Below are positions 47,175 through 59,200 of a DNA stretch of 64,000 nucleotides, piece by piece (position 1 is the stretch's first letter; every line of letters starts with the position of its first letter). The notes under the pieces are model-generated. The model did no database searches. It saw only the letters and a list, made by a program, of their open reading frames with translations, and was not told where the DNA came from. The position numbers and the translations under genes were made by a program. The DNA is taken from contig OZ038435.1 in the NCBI GenBank assembly GCA_964036275.1, forward strand, positions 29,183,521-29,247,520, written 5' to 3'. The stretch comes from Litoditis marina (taxonomy: Eukaryota > Nematoda > Chromadorea > Rhabditida > Rhabditidae).

Positions 47175-48927
47175 ATGGCCCTGGGGGAGGATGACGTATT
47201 GTCTCTGCCGTTCCGGGTCTTCGTCTACATTGTGGCCGGCCTTCCCTTCTCCGCCCTGGTCATTTGTGTACTCCTCTCCATTTTACTCCACTTTGAAGCC
47301 GCCACCACAACACACTGCGGAGTAGAGAACTGGTGAGCACGGTTAAATTCAACTTTTTATCACTAATAGTGTTTTTCTTTATGAGATTGAAACGCAGCGC
47401 GCACGATCGATTTCAAATAGTTTAAATCTCTTCATACAGAAACTGTTGTGAAATAATGAAATGGAGCGGATACAAGTTATAATCTTACCACATTCATTTC
47501 CTACAGTTTGTGTCTTATGTAGAATGTTGCAGGCTGCCGTCCATCTCAGCGGCTGTATCCTCGTACGCTCCTGAGATGTACATCTGGCGAATATTGATTG
47601 GTATTCATGGAGGACCGCGTATAGTTTTGGCGTTTGCGTACAGGTTGGTAGTGCTTCTGGTGGTATATTCACGAAAATGTTACGTCCTCAAAGTTGAGCA
47701 CTGGCAAACGACAATTACAAAGGTCTGCTTCTTTCTACAGAATGGAATTCGATTTTTTTTTGACTGCGTTAGGTCAAACTTTTTGTATCTCTATGGATTT
47801 ATTATAGGAAACTTCGTGTTTATCAGCCGTCTGTTTCAGGAACTATTTGTTGTATTCTCCACTGAGGCCCCACGGACGTGCTCGTATATTCTATCTTCTC
47901 TGTCGATTGGCGTGTCTGTTGAACCTGCTTGAGAATTTGTTCCTACTAGCACTGACATCCATTTCATCAGTGGAAAATCATGGTAAGTAACAAGATACTA
48001 CAATGGGTTTCACTTCTCAGCTCAGCCTTTCTGGCATTCCGATGGTTTTCTCGTTTCTTGGAATTGAAAATGAGACCATTCATAGTTTTTTTTCTGATCA
48101 ATATTATATGAGTGGATATATTTTGTTCAATGTCCGCTGAATTTGTATTGAAATACAGAAGTATACAAAACTTTCCTTTTCAGGCGTTCATAAAATATGT
48201 TTCATGGGTTTTGCCACAACGGCTACCCTGTATATGTTCACAAGTACTTGGTTGTTCCACAAGTCGGGTAGAAGGAGAGCGACCGAACAGGTACGTATTT
48301 GTCGTATCTAAATCAAAAAAGTTTCCACATTCGAAGTTTTTGGAAGTCGTTTCTTTCTAGTCCGTGATTTGCCTGTGTGTAATCCAATTACTTCTGCACA
48401 ACAATCATGTTTCATGTTCAAGTTCTGACATTATCTATACAGTTCTATTTTACAGGGTGAACGCTCATATGAATATAAAATCCTGGCCTGTGCGGTGTCC
48501 GTTATTTCTATAATTCTGGCCATGTATCTTTACTGGAGACACAACGCGTAAGTGATTTTTTTGTCATTTCAATTTCACTTAACATTTGGTGGAGAAGACA
48601 CCTAAAATTGGTGACCTGCTCACTCACATCTGCAGTTTTACTTTGAAACGAAAATTCAAACTTGAAAATAAGTTCTGTAGTTTTATCAACTTCAACTTTA
48701 AAAACATTTCCATTTGGCAGGTGATGTAAGAATGAACTCCTTTCAGATACTGCGAACCTGGTGTGTATACCCTGTTCGCATTGACGGAGTATTGTATCGT
48801 GATAGCCAACATAGCCTTCCATTCGACGGCCTACTACGACTTCCAGGGAAAACGAGTATCGCTCAGCTCAACCGGGGGCGGCTACGGATATCAGGCACTG
48901 CCAATGCACTTAGAGAAGGATACTTGA
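47175..48927 (+). CDS. PGAP2: PGAP2-like GPI-anchor remodelling protein, 263 aa
   Basis: Six exons in phase: 47175-47332, 47533-47643, 47840-47982, 48184-48290, 48456-48547, 48747-48927. The product is a multi-span membrane protein of the Frag1/DRAM/Sfk1 family. An N-terminal hydrophobic span (VYIVAGLPFSALVICVLLSI) precedes CGVENWLPSISAAVS, the conserved luminal motif, then WRILIGIHGGPRIVLAFAY, NYLLYSPLRP, and further hydrophobic spans (LNLLENLFLLALTSISS, ILACAVSVISIILAMYLY). The last exon has YTLFALTEYCIVIANIAFHS, typical of PGAP2. PGAP2 works in the Golgi in fatty-acid remodelling of GPI anchors. Length matches the family (about 250-315 aa). Confidence 0.9.
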
Positions 48928-49550
48928 TTTTTAATGTTATTCACATGTGTTTTACGTGAAATAGTGAAATAGTACTTCTTCATTCGGTTTAATATGCTCT
49001 TAATGGTTACTCGGTTCCTCCTCTCTCATTCCCAGTTTTGCTTGAAAATGAATGGATTAGTTTGAACGTTCTGAGAGAGTCAATGAAATGCATAGCAATC
49101 CCTCAGCGCTGGGAATGAGTCAAGTTATTCTGAATTCTATGTTAGTGATACTTTCGTTTCGCTTAATTTTTCACTAAGAGGTTTTTTATTTCGCTTAATG
49201 GTGTGTAGGCGTTCGGTTCTTTTAGTCTATTTATTCTAATATTCTCCCTGATCTCGTCAGATTCAACTTTACTTTCAATTTATTTGCCTGTGATACATAA
49301 GTGTCGTGTACACTATCAGCATCATACAACGTTTTTTATTAGGTATAGCACGAAGTGCATTTTTTCGTTTTGCTCCAGTTTTTGTTCGGGATTTTTGAAT
49401 GCAATATATATTTTTTCTTCTGATGTGTTCATGGTGTATTCAATATTTATCAGTGACGTTGAATAACGTATACATACCTACACTGCTCTGTCACATCCAT
49501 AATTTTTTTGAGTTTTTCTACAAAGTGAAAGTCTAAACAAATTTTTAGAA
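48928..49550. other. Gap between PGAP2 and LYAR genes
   Basis: 623 bp, T-rich, with no gene. It ends in ATTTTTAG two bases before the LYAR start codon, a likely trans-splice acceptor. Confidence 0.5.
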
Positions 49551-52074
49551 ATGGTGTTCTTCTGTTGTGACAACTGTGGCGAGTCTTTGAAAAAGAACCA
49601 AGTGAGTTTCTGTACTATTTGTCCCTGTTTCGACAAGAGCCTATTCGGAAGAATGTGAAACTTCACTATTATCGATCACTCATTTATAACGATGGTGTTA
49701 GAGAAATATATAATTGTTACACACCACTGTTGTTTATTAGTTGAAACGAATGGTTGAAATTGGATCATTCAACTTTAGCGATTGTTCTAGTTGCCGGTGA
49801 ATTTCTATTTTTGTAGGTAGAGAAGCACAGCTACCGCTGCCGATCCAGTAGCTACAGCTGTCTCGACTGTCAGCTACGTTTCACGTACGTGGTTTGAAGT
49901 TACTGTTCAACTGTTTTTTATTAGCGATTTATTTTTTTAATGGAAGCGCATCATTTGAGATCTGGTCTGTCATTAGCGCTATTTCGGCTGTCACCAATAA
50001 CAACCTTTCTATGGAACTGTATATATTCTCTGTTTTTTTGTTCTGTTGTTCTGTATTTGGTGTGACTGATATCATGTGAAGTTAGTCGTAGTTCGTAGTT
50101 TGTTTCTTTGCAGACCCTCCACATACGCCCAGCATGTCAAGTGTATAACGGAGAATCAGAAGTACGGAGGAAAGGGATACGTGGAAAAAGAAGCTAAGGT
50201 ATTGCTAAGGATATTGACTTTGTCCAATATTTAGCCTCGTAAATTGGAAAGAGTCCACATAATCGTGAGTCTTTAAGCGCTACATGTTTGTTATCCGTCG
50301 TAGTCCGATTAGAGGTTGGGGATGGTAGCTTTCAATATGTGTTCCAGCTGTCAAGCACTGTCCGGCTGTGTAGAGCTGAAACTGGTGTGAACTACGTCCC
50401 TCAATAGATAACACGTTTATGATGATCACCATTTTTAGGGAGAGCTGAAACAGAATGCGTGGTGTGATCAGGTGGAACGAGCAACGGAATTGGTTCAGGA
50501 TCCGGCACTCAAGAACTTGTTGATCAGTATTCAGGGATACGGAAATATTCCCAGAAAGGTATTTTGCTCGATATCTGACAATATTCTTTGTGATATTCCG
50601 TGATTAGGTGCTGATGTTTGCATGACAAAGTCTGTTTTTTCTACGTTATTTCTAGGTATTGAATAGTGGTTTGTACTAAACTATATTGGAAACATCGTTC
50701 AGGAGGCGAAGTTCATCAACTTCCTGTCCAACTCGTGCCGTATTCGCGACAAGTCCCTGTGTATACGTGCCTGGAAGGCCATTGCGGACGAGGCAGAAAA
50801 ACTGAAGAAGGAGGCCGACGCCGCTAAAGTGAGCTGAAATGAAGTTACCATTTCTTGAAATATTCGAAATACGGGCTACCTTTTGTTCATGGTTGGGAGA
50901 ATTGGCCTATTTTCGAGGTAAAATCATGAATCTTTTTTTGTAGGATAGTCACTGTTTTACCTTACTGATTGATGTGTGGTGGTTTATCTCATGCGTTTCT
51001 ACCTAGAATTGTAGATGAATAACGTTTTATTCCAACCCAAACTTGTGATTTTGCTATATACCTGCTCTGGATGTTGAGAAAATATAAAATTTCAAGTTTT
51101 AGTTCAATAGTTTATCGTTCTGACTGAACCATGAAGAAACAAACAAATTTTTGGTCGTAAATTATAGTTTGTGCTTTCCTCAATCCTCAATGTACAATTT
51201 CTATATCTCTGTTACTTTATCAAAATAATGTTCTTCTCTGCAGGCTGCATTTGACGCTGCTGCGGCCGAGGCTAAGAAAGTAGAAGAGGAAGCTACTTCG
51301 GAATCAAAATCTGAAGAGGTATGTTCATTAGTCTTTCGTACGCTCTCCTAAGAAAAGGAAGTGTCATTGTGATATGATAGTCCGATTTCTGATTTGATAC
51401 ATTGAAACTCAGCATGCGTTCCTCATGGGCTGTAGTTCAACTCATTTCTCTCCACTGAAGTAGTATTTTTCCTTTCTCGTTGAAGTGGTAGCTGTTTTCC
51501 CTATTTATCTCCAACACAATTCAGGAAAACAGCAAACAGTTGTATCGATAAATTACCTTTTCTCCACGAGTTAATTTTATCTCCATTTACTCAATTGGAG
51601 ATTGGAGTGCCACATCTAATCTCCAATGTGGAAATTCACGTGTTCATTCGCGAACAATTCTGTTTTTTATATTCTATATTCTATTTTTTCATTCCATTCC
51701 ATCTTTCCAGCCCACGGCCGACACAGTTGCCGCCGCATCCCCATCCACTTTCAAATGGAAGGCAACGATCAAGAGAAAACTGAAGGAGGCTGGCGGGGAG
51801 ATGAAGGTACGTGACAGCCGATTGCACTATAGATGCACACGTGCTGTAGTCGAATTCACGTATATTGGACAATCATCTCGTGCCAGCTTGTGTGGACGAT
51901 TCTCTCCATGAAAGGCTATGGAGCGTGAGTTATTTTCAGGTGAAAAAGTTGCGGGCAGCCGTGTTGGAAGAGTATTCGTCCGCGTGTGGTATCACTGACG
52001 GAGAGGACGTTTTCGATCAGAAACTGAAGAAGGCTGGAGTGTCGATTGATGGGAAGAAGGCCGTTTTAGCATAG
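49551..52074 (+). CDS. LYAR: LYAR-like nucleolar zinc-finger protein, 251 aa
   Basis: Eight exons in phase: 49551-49601, 49817-49884, 50114-50198, 50439-50558, 50703-50828, 51244-51318, 51711-51806, 51940-52074. The N-terminus (MVFFCCDNCGESLKKNQVEK, then CLDCQLRF and YAQHVKCITENQKYGGKGY) is the paired zinc-finger module of LYAR, a nucleolar protein tied to pre-rRNA processing and cell growth. Segment NIPRKEAKFINFLSNSC is also conserved in the family. A Lys/Glu/Ala-rich linker and a basic C-terminal domain (FKWKATIKRKLKEAGG, ending GVSIDGKKAVLA) follow, the latter resembling the C-terminal domain of eukaryotic LYAR proteins. It is shorter than human LYAR (379 aa). Intron 6 carries a LINE tail next to its acceptor. 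Confidence 0.9.
51590..51695 (+). mobile_element. Short 3'-end copy of the CR1-like LINE
   Basis: TTGGAGTGCCACAT, then a hairpin and AATGTGGAAATTCACGTGTT, match the 3' end of the LINE at 14928-14960, and the ATTCTATATTCTATTTTTTC tail resembles its ATTCT repeat. The copy is in the same orientation as the host gene and ends about 15 bp before the 3' splice site of LYAR intron 6. Confidence 0.7.
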
Positions 52075-53230
52075 ATATCTCCATTGTTCTAGCTCTGATT
52101 TCGTCTATATGGACTGATATTCCCCTGCACTTGGTCTCCGTTTTAGTTTGAAGACCGTGTGCAAATCAGATTGAAACACTATCTCATCAGTTCTAAAAAT
52201 TCTCGTCGTTGTTTGTAGGGTTACCTTCTCATTGTCTGTTTAGTATTCTTGGAGTGCACAATTCACCGAAGATATTGGATGGTACTCTAGTTTGGTTGTT
52301 TTCCATCTTTCCATGTTAGTTATTGCAGTTGATACTTGGTTTTTTGTTGTCCTTCCGTTGTTTACACCCGTTGTCTGTTGATTTATTCATGTTAGGTGCT
52401 GTATGAATCTATTGCGAATATATCATCTTATCCAGTTGTAAACTCAGTAGTGAACTCTCGGGTACTCGAGCTTCTGATTTATTTTCACCGGAAAAGGAAC
52501 TGAATCGTGGTTTCCTCTCGAGAAAAGCAACTGACACTATTACGTCATTAAATGAATCTGCTTCTTTTGGAGTGTTTAAATACGTTCACAATAACTTTCA
52601 GACGCTCGTTCAAGTTTTTGTGTGCAAAAACCAGTCTTTTCATTCAGATTCACTACTAGAAAATAGTTTTGTGAGCAAACAAACTTTTTAAGAATCTGTT
52701 GACTCTTTCCTAATGTGATCTTGCTCATTTTTTTTCTCCTAATTTCTGAACTTCCTCTATTTCCATTTCGCATTAATCAGGTATGGGTGAGCGTGGGCAC
52801 GGCCACACATCAATTGTCCTTGTGGGCGGGGCTTATCAGATTAGAGGCGGAGCTTATCACTGACAACTCGCTGTCAACGGGGAATTATCGGACAGATATG
52901 ACACCGAGAGGTCAGTAGGGTAATAACTCTTAGGTAATCTCTAAGGCTTAATGTAACTTTGCCCGCAGTTTTATCTGGACTATTACCTACTTAAAAAAGC
53001 ACCTGCTCTAAAATATTTTCTGATTAAAACCAAGACATAGGCTGCAAAAGCGGAAATTAGCGGCATATTCCTTTGGGAGCAAGTGAGAGGAGTCTGCGAA
53101 TAAACTAATGCAATAGGCCCCCAGCTGAGAGGCGGGGATCGATATCGCCTGCGGCTATTGGCCGAACCGCGACTGCAGCTGCCGGCGACGTAAGCACTAC
53201 GTACGTATTACGGAACACAACGCAGCTCTT
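52075..53230. other. Intergenic region and GC-rich unc-79 upstream region
   Basis: No gene seen between LYAR and unc-79. From about 52790 it becomes GC-rich (GGGCGGGGCTTATCAG, AGGCGGAGCTTATCAC), and 53140-53230 resembles a GC-rich promoter or leader directly before the proposed unc-79 start. Confidence 0.45.
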
Positions 53231-56200
53231 ATGGCCACCACCCGGGCAGCTACCTGTGAGTTTAGAACCCTTTGTCTACCCACTGTGTTGAATTGAAAGT
53301 TTGGCGTTATGAGAAGTCGAAAGAGTTTTGGTGGCTGTTTTCCCTTTCCACTAGATTTCAGTTCAATTCGTGCGTAGACTTTTTTGAAAAGTTGGTCCAG
53401 CCAGGCGTGTATATAGTGTTTTCAAGTGAATATAAGATTTTGCCAGTTACAAAAGGAATAGTGCCACCACCCGGGCAGCTACGTGTGAGTTATTTATTTT
53501 TAAGTACATATAAAAATTGTGACACGCGCTTATCGGAGAACAAAAAACCACAAGAGGATAAAAGTTCTAAAGTTGCCCATTAGTCTACCCATTATGTTGA
53601 ATGTATAATTGAATGTTTGCGTTCTGTATCATTCAGTTGTTTATCTAGTGTCGAAGAATATTAAACTTGCGATTTGCTTGTAGTATAGTTCAAAAAGTTG
53701 TGGGGGCCGCAGTTTTACCTAGATTTAAATTCGAATTGCGATTGTATTTTGGTCTAAAATGCGCAAGCGGAAGTGCGTATAAATAGAGAGGCAAATGCAT
53801 TATTTGTATGAATTTTGAAAATTCCCTTGTTTATTCCAAATTAAAAATTTTCCTAGTGTCCTGGAAGTCCAAACCCGAGTAGTTCCCCCAATGTTATAGC
53901 TTTACCCCAATGTTATCGCTTGAATTACCAGTTTTAAAATATTGGACAGCATACGGAGTTACGGAGAAGTGGTTTTATACCAAATACGGTATAATTTGGA
54001 AATTGATTTGTTGAGTTAAGAGTTTTCTCGAAATTCTGGTGTTGCTTAGGTTGAACAGTTTGTAGTCAATGGTCGTGCTTCTTATCCGAATAAATATATT
54101 TCATTGAAATTGACAAATTGAATTTTTGTTCCAAATCCGCGGGAAACCATTTTCTAGACAAGTGCAATTTTCGTGCAAAAAACAGAAGTTATCTCAAAAC
54201 TGTATAGTTATGGCTCCACCCATTAAATGTTTGAACATCGTTCAATCTGGCTGCAGTATTTTCAACCAAGTTCTGATCCTATTGTGCGTTCCATGATAGT
54301 TTTATATGAAAAGTGCATTTGAAAAAATATATAAGTTTTCTGGTGTACAGCTTTCGATGTTATGCTTTACAATTTCACTATATTGGAAATTCGCAACCAA
54401 CGAAACTTGCAGTTGTTCTCATTATTGAAAACATCCATTTCAAATTTGGATTTGTGCCTACTATTTTACCTGTACATTTTGTACTTGTATCTCTGGTCAA
54501 CCTACAACTACTAGTGTTTTCTCAAAGGATTGCTCTTTGTATAATTTTTCCAGGGGGAACATATTATATACTTCGTTGTTATCTTCACACACCTGTAATA
54601 TAAAGCCAACGTTTTTCCTTTTTGGTGTAGAGAACAACACTACTTGCATAGAGGTTTCTATGCAAGTAGTGTTGTTCATCCATAGTTAGTAGTCATGGAG
54701 GTTGATAGCCAAATATGTATTACCGAAGTCTCTTCTCTCAATATTTAATATTTCTAAAAGGCTGACTTAATATTGTAAATGCTTACAATGGCGCGGCGCC
54801 AGCGTTCTCTTCAATTCCGAAAAAAAAAACTGTTCAAAAGAGAATTCACACAGCCGAACGTGATGTATACAGCATAATCCTTGCGTTCGTTATTTAATTT
54901 TAAGACGCGTTCATGAATAAATACTGGTCAAATTATGACATAGGTAAATTGATTTGTTGACTACTCTAGCTCCTAGACTCCTACAGTATAACTTTACTGA
55001 AGCAATTTTCTGAGTTTATTCGAGAACTTTTGAGAACATTATAATGTCTGCGTTTTTTTGGTACCGTTTTCCCTCATCTTCAGTACGTACCTATATCGGA
55101 TTAAAGAAGGACGATTATGTGGTCCAATCGCAACGCTTCAGTCCTTTAAACCGTAGTACATTTTTCAATTGCAGTTTAAAGGACCGTTGACACGGGATTG
55201 GTCCACATTATCGTTCTACTTTAAGTCTATGAATGAATGACAAAAACTACATAGTCTTCATCATTCGTACGCGTACTTTAACAGTTTGAGTTCGAATCTT
55301 ATGATCGTTTCTTTAACAAAAGATCGCAGATTGAGATAGGGATGAGAATCCAGAAACCAAATGTAGCATATATCCGCAAACGCTGACTTGTACTTGACGT
55401 AAAATCACAAGGACTATAAACAATGCGTCTAGAAGTCTACATTCATACGACGCCACCTTGCGTGTGATAGCCGCCTTGTAGGGTGTGATCAAGTCTTAGT
55501 TGTAGTTTAATCTCGACGTACGCGATAATCTATGAATTTCTGGCAAATAGAAATCAAACGACAAACACAGTACGTGGGGCACGTACATCATACACCGTAT
55601 GAGATTGCGTTGGAACGGTTTGAGTTTCCCTATCCCACTATGTTTGTAGTTTGGCTCCGCTACTTTTCGCTCGAAACCCGTAGAGTATGGCTGTACCGAT
55701 TTACTCACTATAACAAACTGACAATGTGGGTTGGTAATGGTAGTCCATACACAATCATTCGTAATATAAAAAACTTCAGATGACGAATAAACTAAAAAAC
55801 TTTTCACGCAATGCGTTTGTGGATGAAAATTTGCGGACATGTTACAGTATAACGGGGGATCAATGTTATATTGTGGTTTGATCGGTGATACTCGACGAAG
55901 TTTTGAACATATGCCAACATCTGGGGGGAGATCAAGTCACAAACACATCAGAATGCAAAAAAATATTAGTGTCCGTGTGATCTTTCTAGATCCAACGGTA
56001 TAGTCGCAGATCTACCTTGCTTTTTAATACACTTGTTAACATTTAACATATATGCCCCTAAAATATCATATAGATTGTATAACCCTCTACAGTAACCTGC
56101 TTGAAGTTACATGCCAAAGTTAAATATGTTGGCGTTTTTGAATTTTCTCTCAAATTTGATAGTGCCTTCTGCACCTCTACTACTACAAACTCTGAACGTT

Positions 56201-59200
56201 TGAAACAAAAGTAATGAATTATTCATTGGAGAAAGCCTCCTGAATATTTGACGAATTACTGTAGAAGGACATCGATAAGTAAAACAAAATATATCATACC
56301 GTAATCGACGCCATTTCGTTTAAATGTCAATAGATCAGAACTGCCTCATATGAGCGGGTTTGCTGCTGAAATATACTTTTCTGAATTCAAGTCCGAGCTT
56401 CATCAAGGTGTGCGTATGTTACTAACTTTAGACTATGCGTCTTATACATAGCCACATGAAACACATAGTAAGTCGGAAAGATGTAACGTGAACAATCTCT
56501 GAAGTTTATTCTTCAAAGGGTTGATTTTGGGTTCATTCTTTTCGAATAACATATGAAAAAGTATACGGTAGACGTTGGCTATGTTTTCCGCGAATTACCG
56601 GAAACAATTGGTGGATTCTATATGTAACCGGGTTTTTGGTAACCTAACCGGTTTTTGGTAACCCTTTTTCAGGTTACCTCAGTAGGTAACCGGTCGGTAA
56701 CCGAAAATGAAAAATCGGTTACCTGTTTTTCCAATGCAAAATGTGAGTTTTACCGTTAGTTCGTACGGCAACCGGATTTCAGTTTCAGGTTACCTACCGG
56801 TTACCTGTGAGGTAACCTGAAAAAAGGTTTCCAAAAACCGGTTAGGTTACCGAAAAACCCGGTTATAGTCGTCGCCAACGGAAAGGCGGGAGGGTACTGT
56901 ATATCTCACTTTTCGCTGTGTACGCACGCACGCACGTCTTCGATTCCAAAACTTGGCAGTTGTGTTCACTGATAGCGCAGTGGTTCGCGCCCTGCTACAA
57001 ATCTTTTGCTCGCAGATTCGATTCCGGCAAGAGACAACACTTCATAAAGTTGGCATTCAGTATACATATAGAACTGGACGAAAAAATTCCGTAATGAACT
57101 TTAGAGTTGAAAAAGGTTACCCTGTAAGACCCTGCGTTTAAATCAATTTGACCGCTTCTCTGATAAAAGCGAAACACATGGACATAAGTTCAAAGAAGAA
57201 CGAAATTGTTGGGGCGGTTCATCATTAGAATTTGGGGAAGCGCAATATTATGAGTGACGCTAACAAAGACAAGTGGCAATGTCCCCAACAATGCTAATGG
57301 TAGGTGAAAACGATGGGCGGGGTCATCTGTTAGAAAAAGAGAAAAGAGCACGCGAAGGGGGAGACGCAGACCGGAGGCGGGGCGGGAAGAGCGTCAAAAT
57401 TAGAGAGTTCATCAAGGCAGTAGAGGGCTGAGAAGTGAGCGGAATCGGAAGAGTGGTAGCATTTTGGCACAGTAGCTGGTGTATCTCATTCAATGTCCAT
57501 GGCATTCCTACTCAAGTATTACACATGTGAGTATCGCGCTCGTGGTCTGAAATATCCCGGCACCTTCACCTCAGCCTGCGTCTCTCGCGTTGCGCACTAT
57601 TTCGCTAGACTTGTAACTTGGCGCAATGTGAGTGCAAAGAAATAGTGTGTGTTTTGAGAGACGCAGGCTAGGATCTAAAGCCGGGACTAGACAGCATACT
57701 TACTCTGGGAAAACTATGCTTTATCGCATGTGTTCATATAATTCGAAATTTTCACTCCCCCACCCCCTCTTTGACTGTATTTAGGTTACTAACTCTACCT
57801 AGGATCGTGAATGGTCAAATGCATTTAGCACATTGGAAAAAACGTCTTAGAATAATAATTGTGCACTCTTTTTACATATTCACACTTCAACTAGCATGAA
57901 CAGCTAAATAGTCTTCGCTATGCTCATAATAGCAGAAAATTATAGTGAAGTAAAACATAAGCAACTAGAGTGGAAACGTGCTAATGTGTGAAATATTTCC
58001 GAACTACTACCAATGTATAGCCACCCCAGTTATTTTCGTTGTTGAACTCTCCAGAGTGTTCAGATTGAGTAATCTCGCCTGAGTAATTACATCAGTATCT
58101 ATGTACATTTGGCGGGAACTTCCAAACAAACTTGAAATATCGGTGCCTACTCGAAATTTATGACCATTTCCAGATGGTTAGATCTGAACGGAAGCACAGC
58201 TTATACTTGAGAAATAAAACTGACACTTGAGTATGTTAATGACGTGTTCGTATATTCAATGTAAACACAGTAAAATATTTGAAACGTCAACTAAGAATTA
58301 TATTCGTGAGTGCTGATGATTTTGATACATCATTATCTTCATATCTAATTGCAAGTAACATCGGTTCTGAACATGATATAACATTCCTTAAGCAGCTTTT
58401 TTCTTCAGAAAATAGATCTAAGACTCACAATTAATAATGGAAAACATCTTTTTTTAATTGTGAGCCTCATTTTGAGGTTCATGACTCATATTAAACCATC
58501 ACATTTTCCAGTTTCTGCCAAAATCCGGACACTTTCCGACTTTCAAATACGCCTATCCTCCAATCAACAGCCACCCAGCAATGCCGAAATTATCACCACA
58601 CTCAGATACTTCCAGCAAACATTGATAGGGTGAGTTTATTGAACTCTGCATTGTTGATTTATGACTTGTGTACCATGTTGTCTGATGACCGGTTGAAAAT
58701 TGAGTTCTCGCTGCCAAAGTTCACTTTGAAGACAGTCTGCAGGCCATTGCCCAGCCACTTTTCGGGCTCTACTCGAGAGTGTATAGGTCAGAGAGACGCA
58801 GACTATCTTAACTCGTCTGCGGTCTCCTCGACCGTTGTGCTCTTTCGCTTTTGTAACTGGCCAATCTTAGAAAGTTTGCACATCTGTTTCTGAGTAGTAA
58901 GCGCTATACAAAAAGTGGCAGCAAGTATTCTTCGCCTATTTCACGAACTCTCTGCCAATCTTGCTCAAAGTCCGAGCCCGTGTCAGTGTGCTCCCTAAAC
59001 GTACCCGCTAATTTTCCTTCTCCAACCGTCTTCCACCCTCCGCGCGCAGCACGCTGTCTCGCCCTCTATTATCTCCCTTCATTTCTCATTAGTTGATTGC
59101 CTTTTCCTTCATAATGTGACTAGTATTTCATTCACATCCCATGTCATATTTCAAATGGCCTCTCCGAATACAGCTGAAACACCACTTCTTATGGAGAAAA

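Noticed and set aside
54313..54603. 96-codon hydrophobic open frame
   Set aside because: AT-rich intronic sequence with random hydrophobic translation; no homologue recognised and no splice or leader signals.
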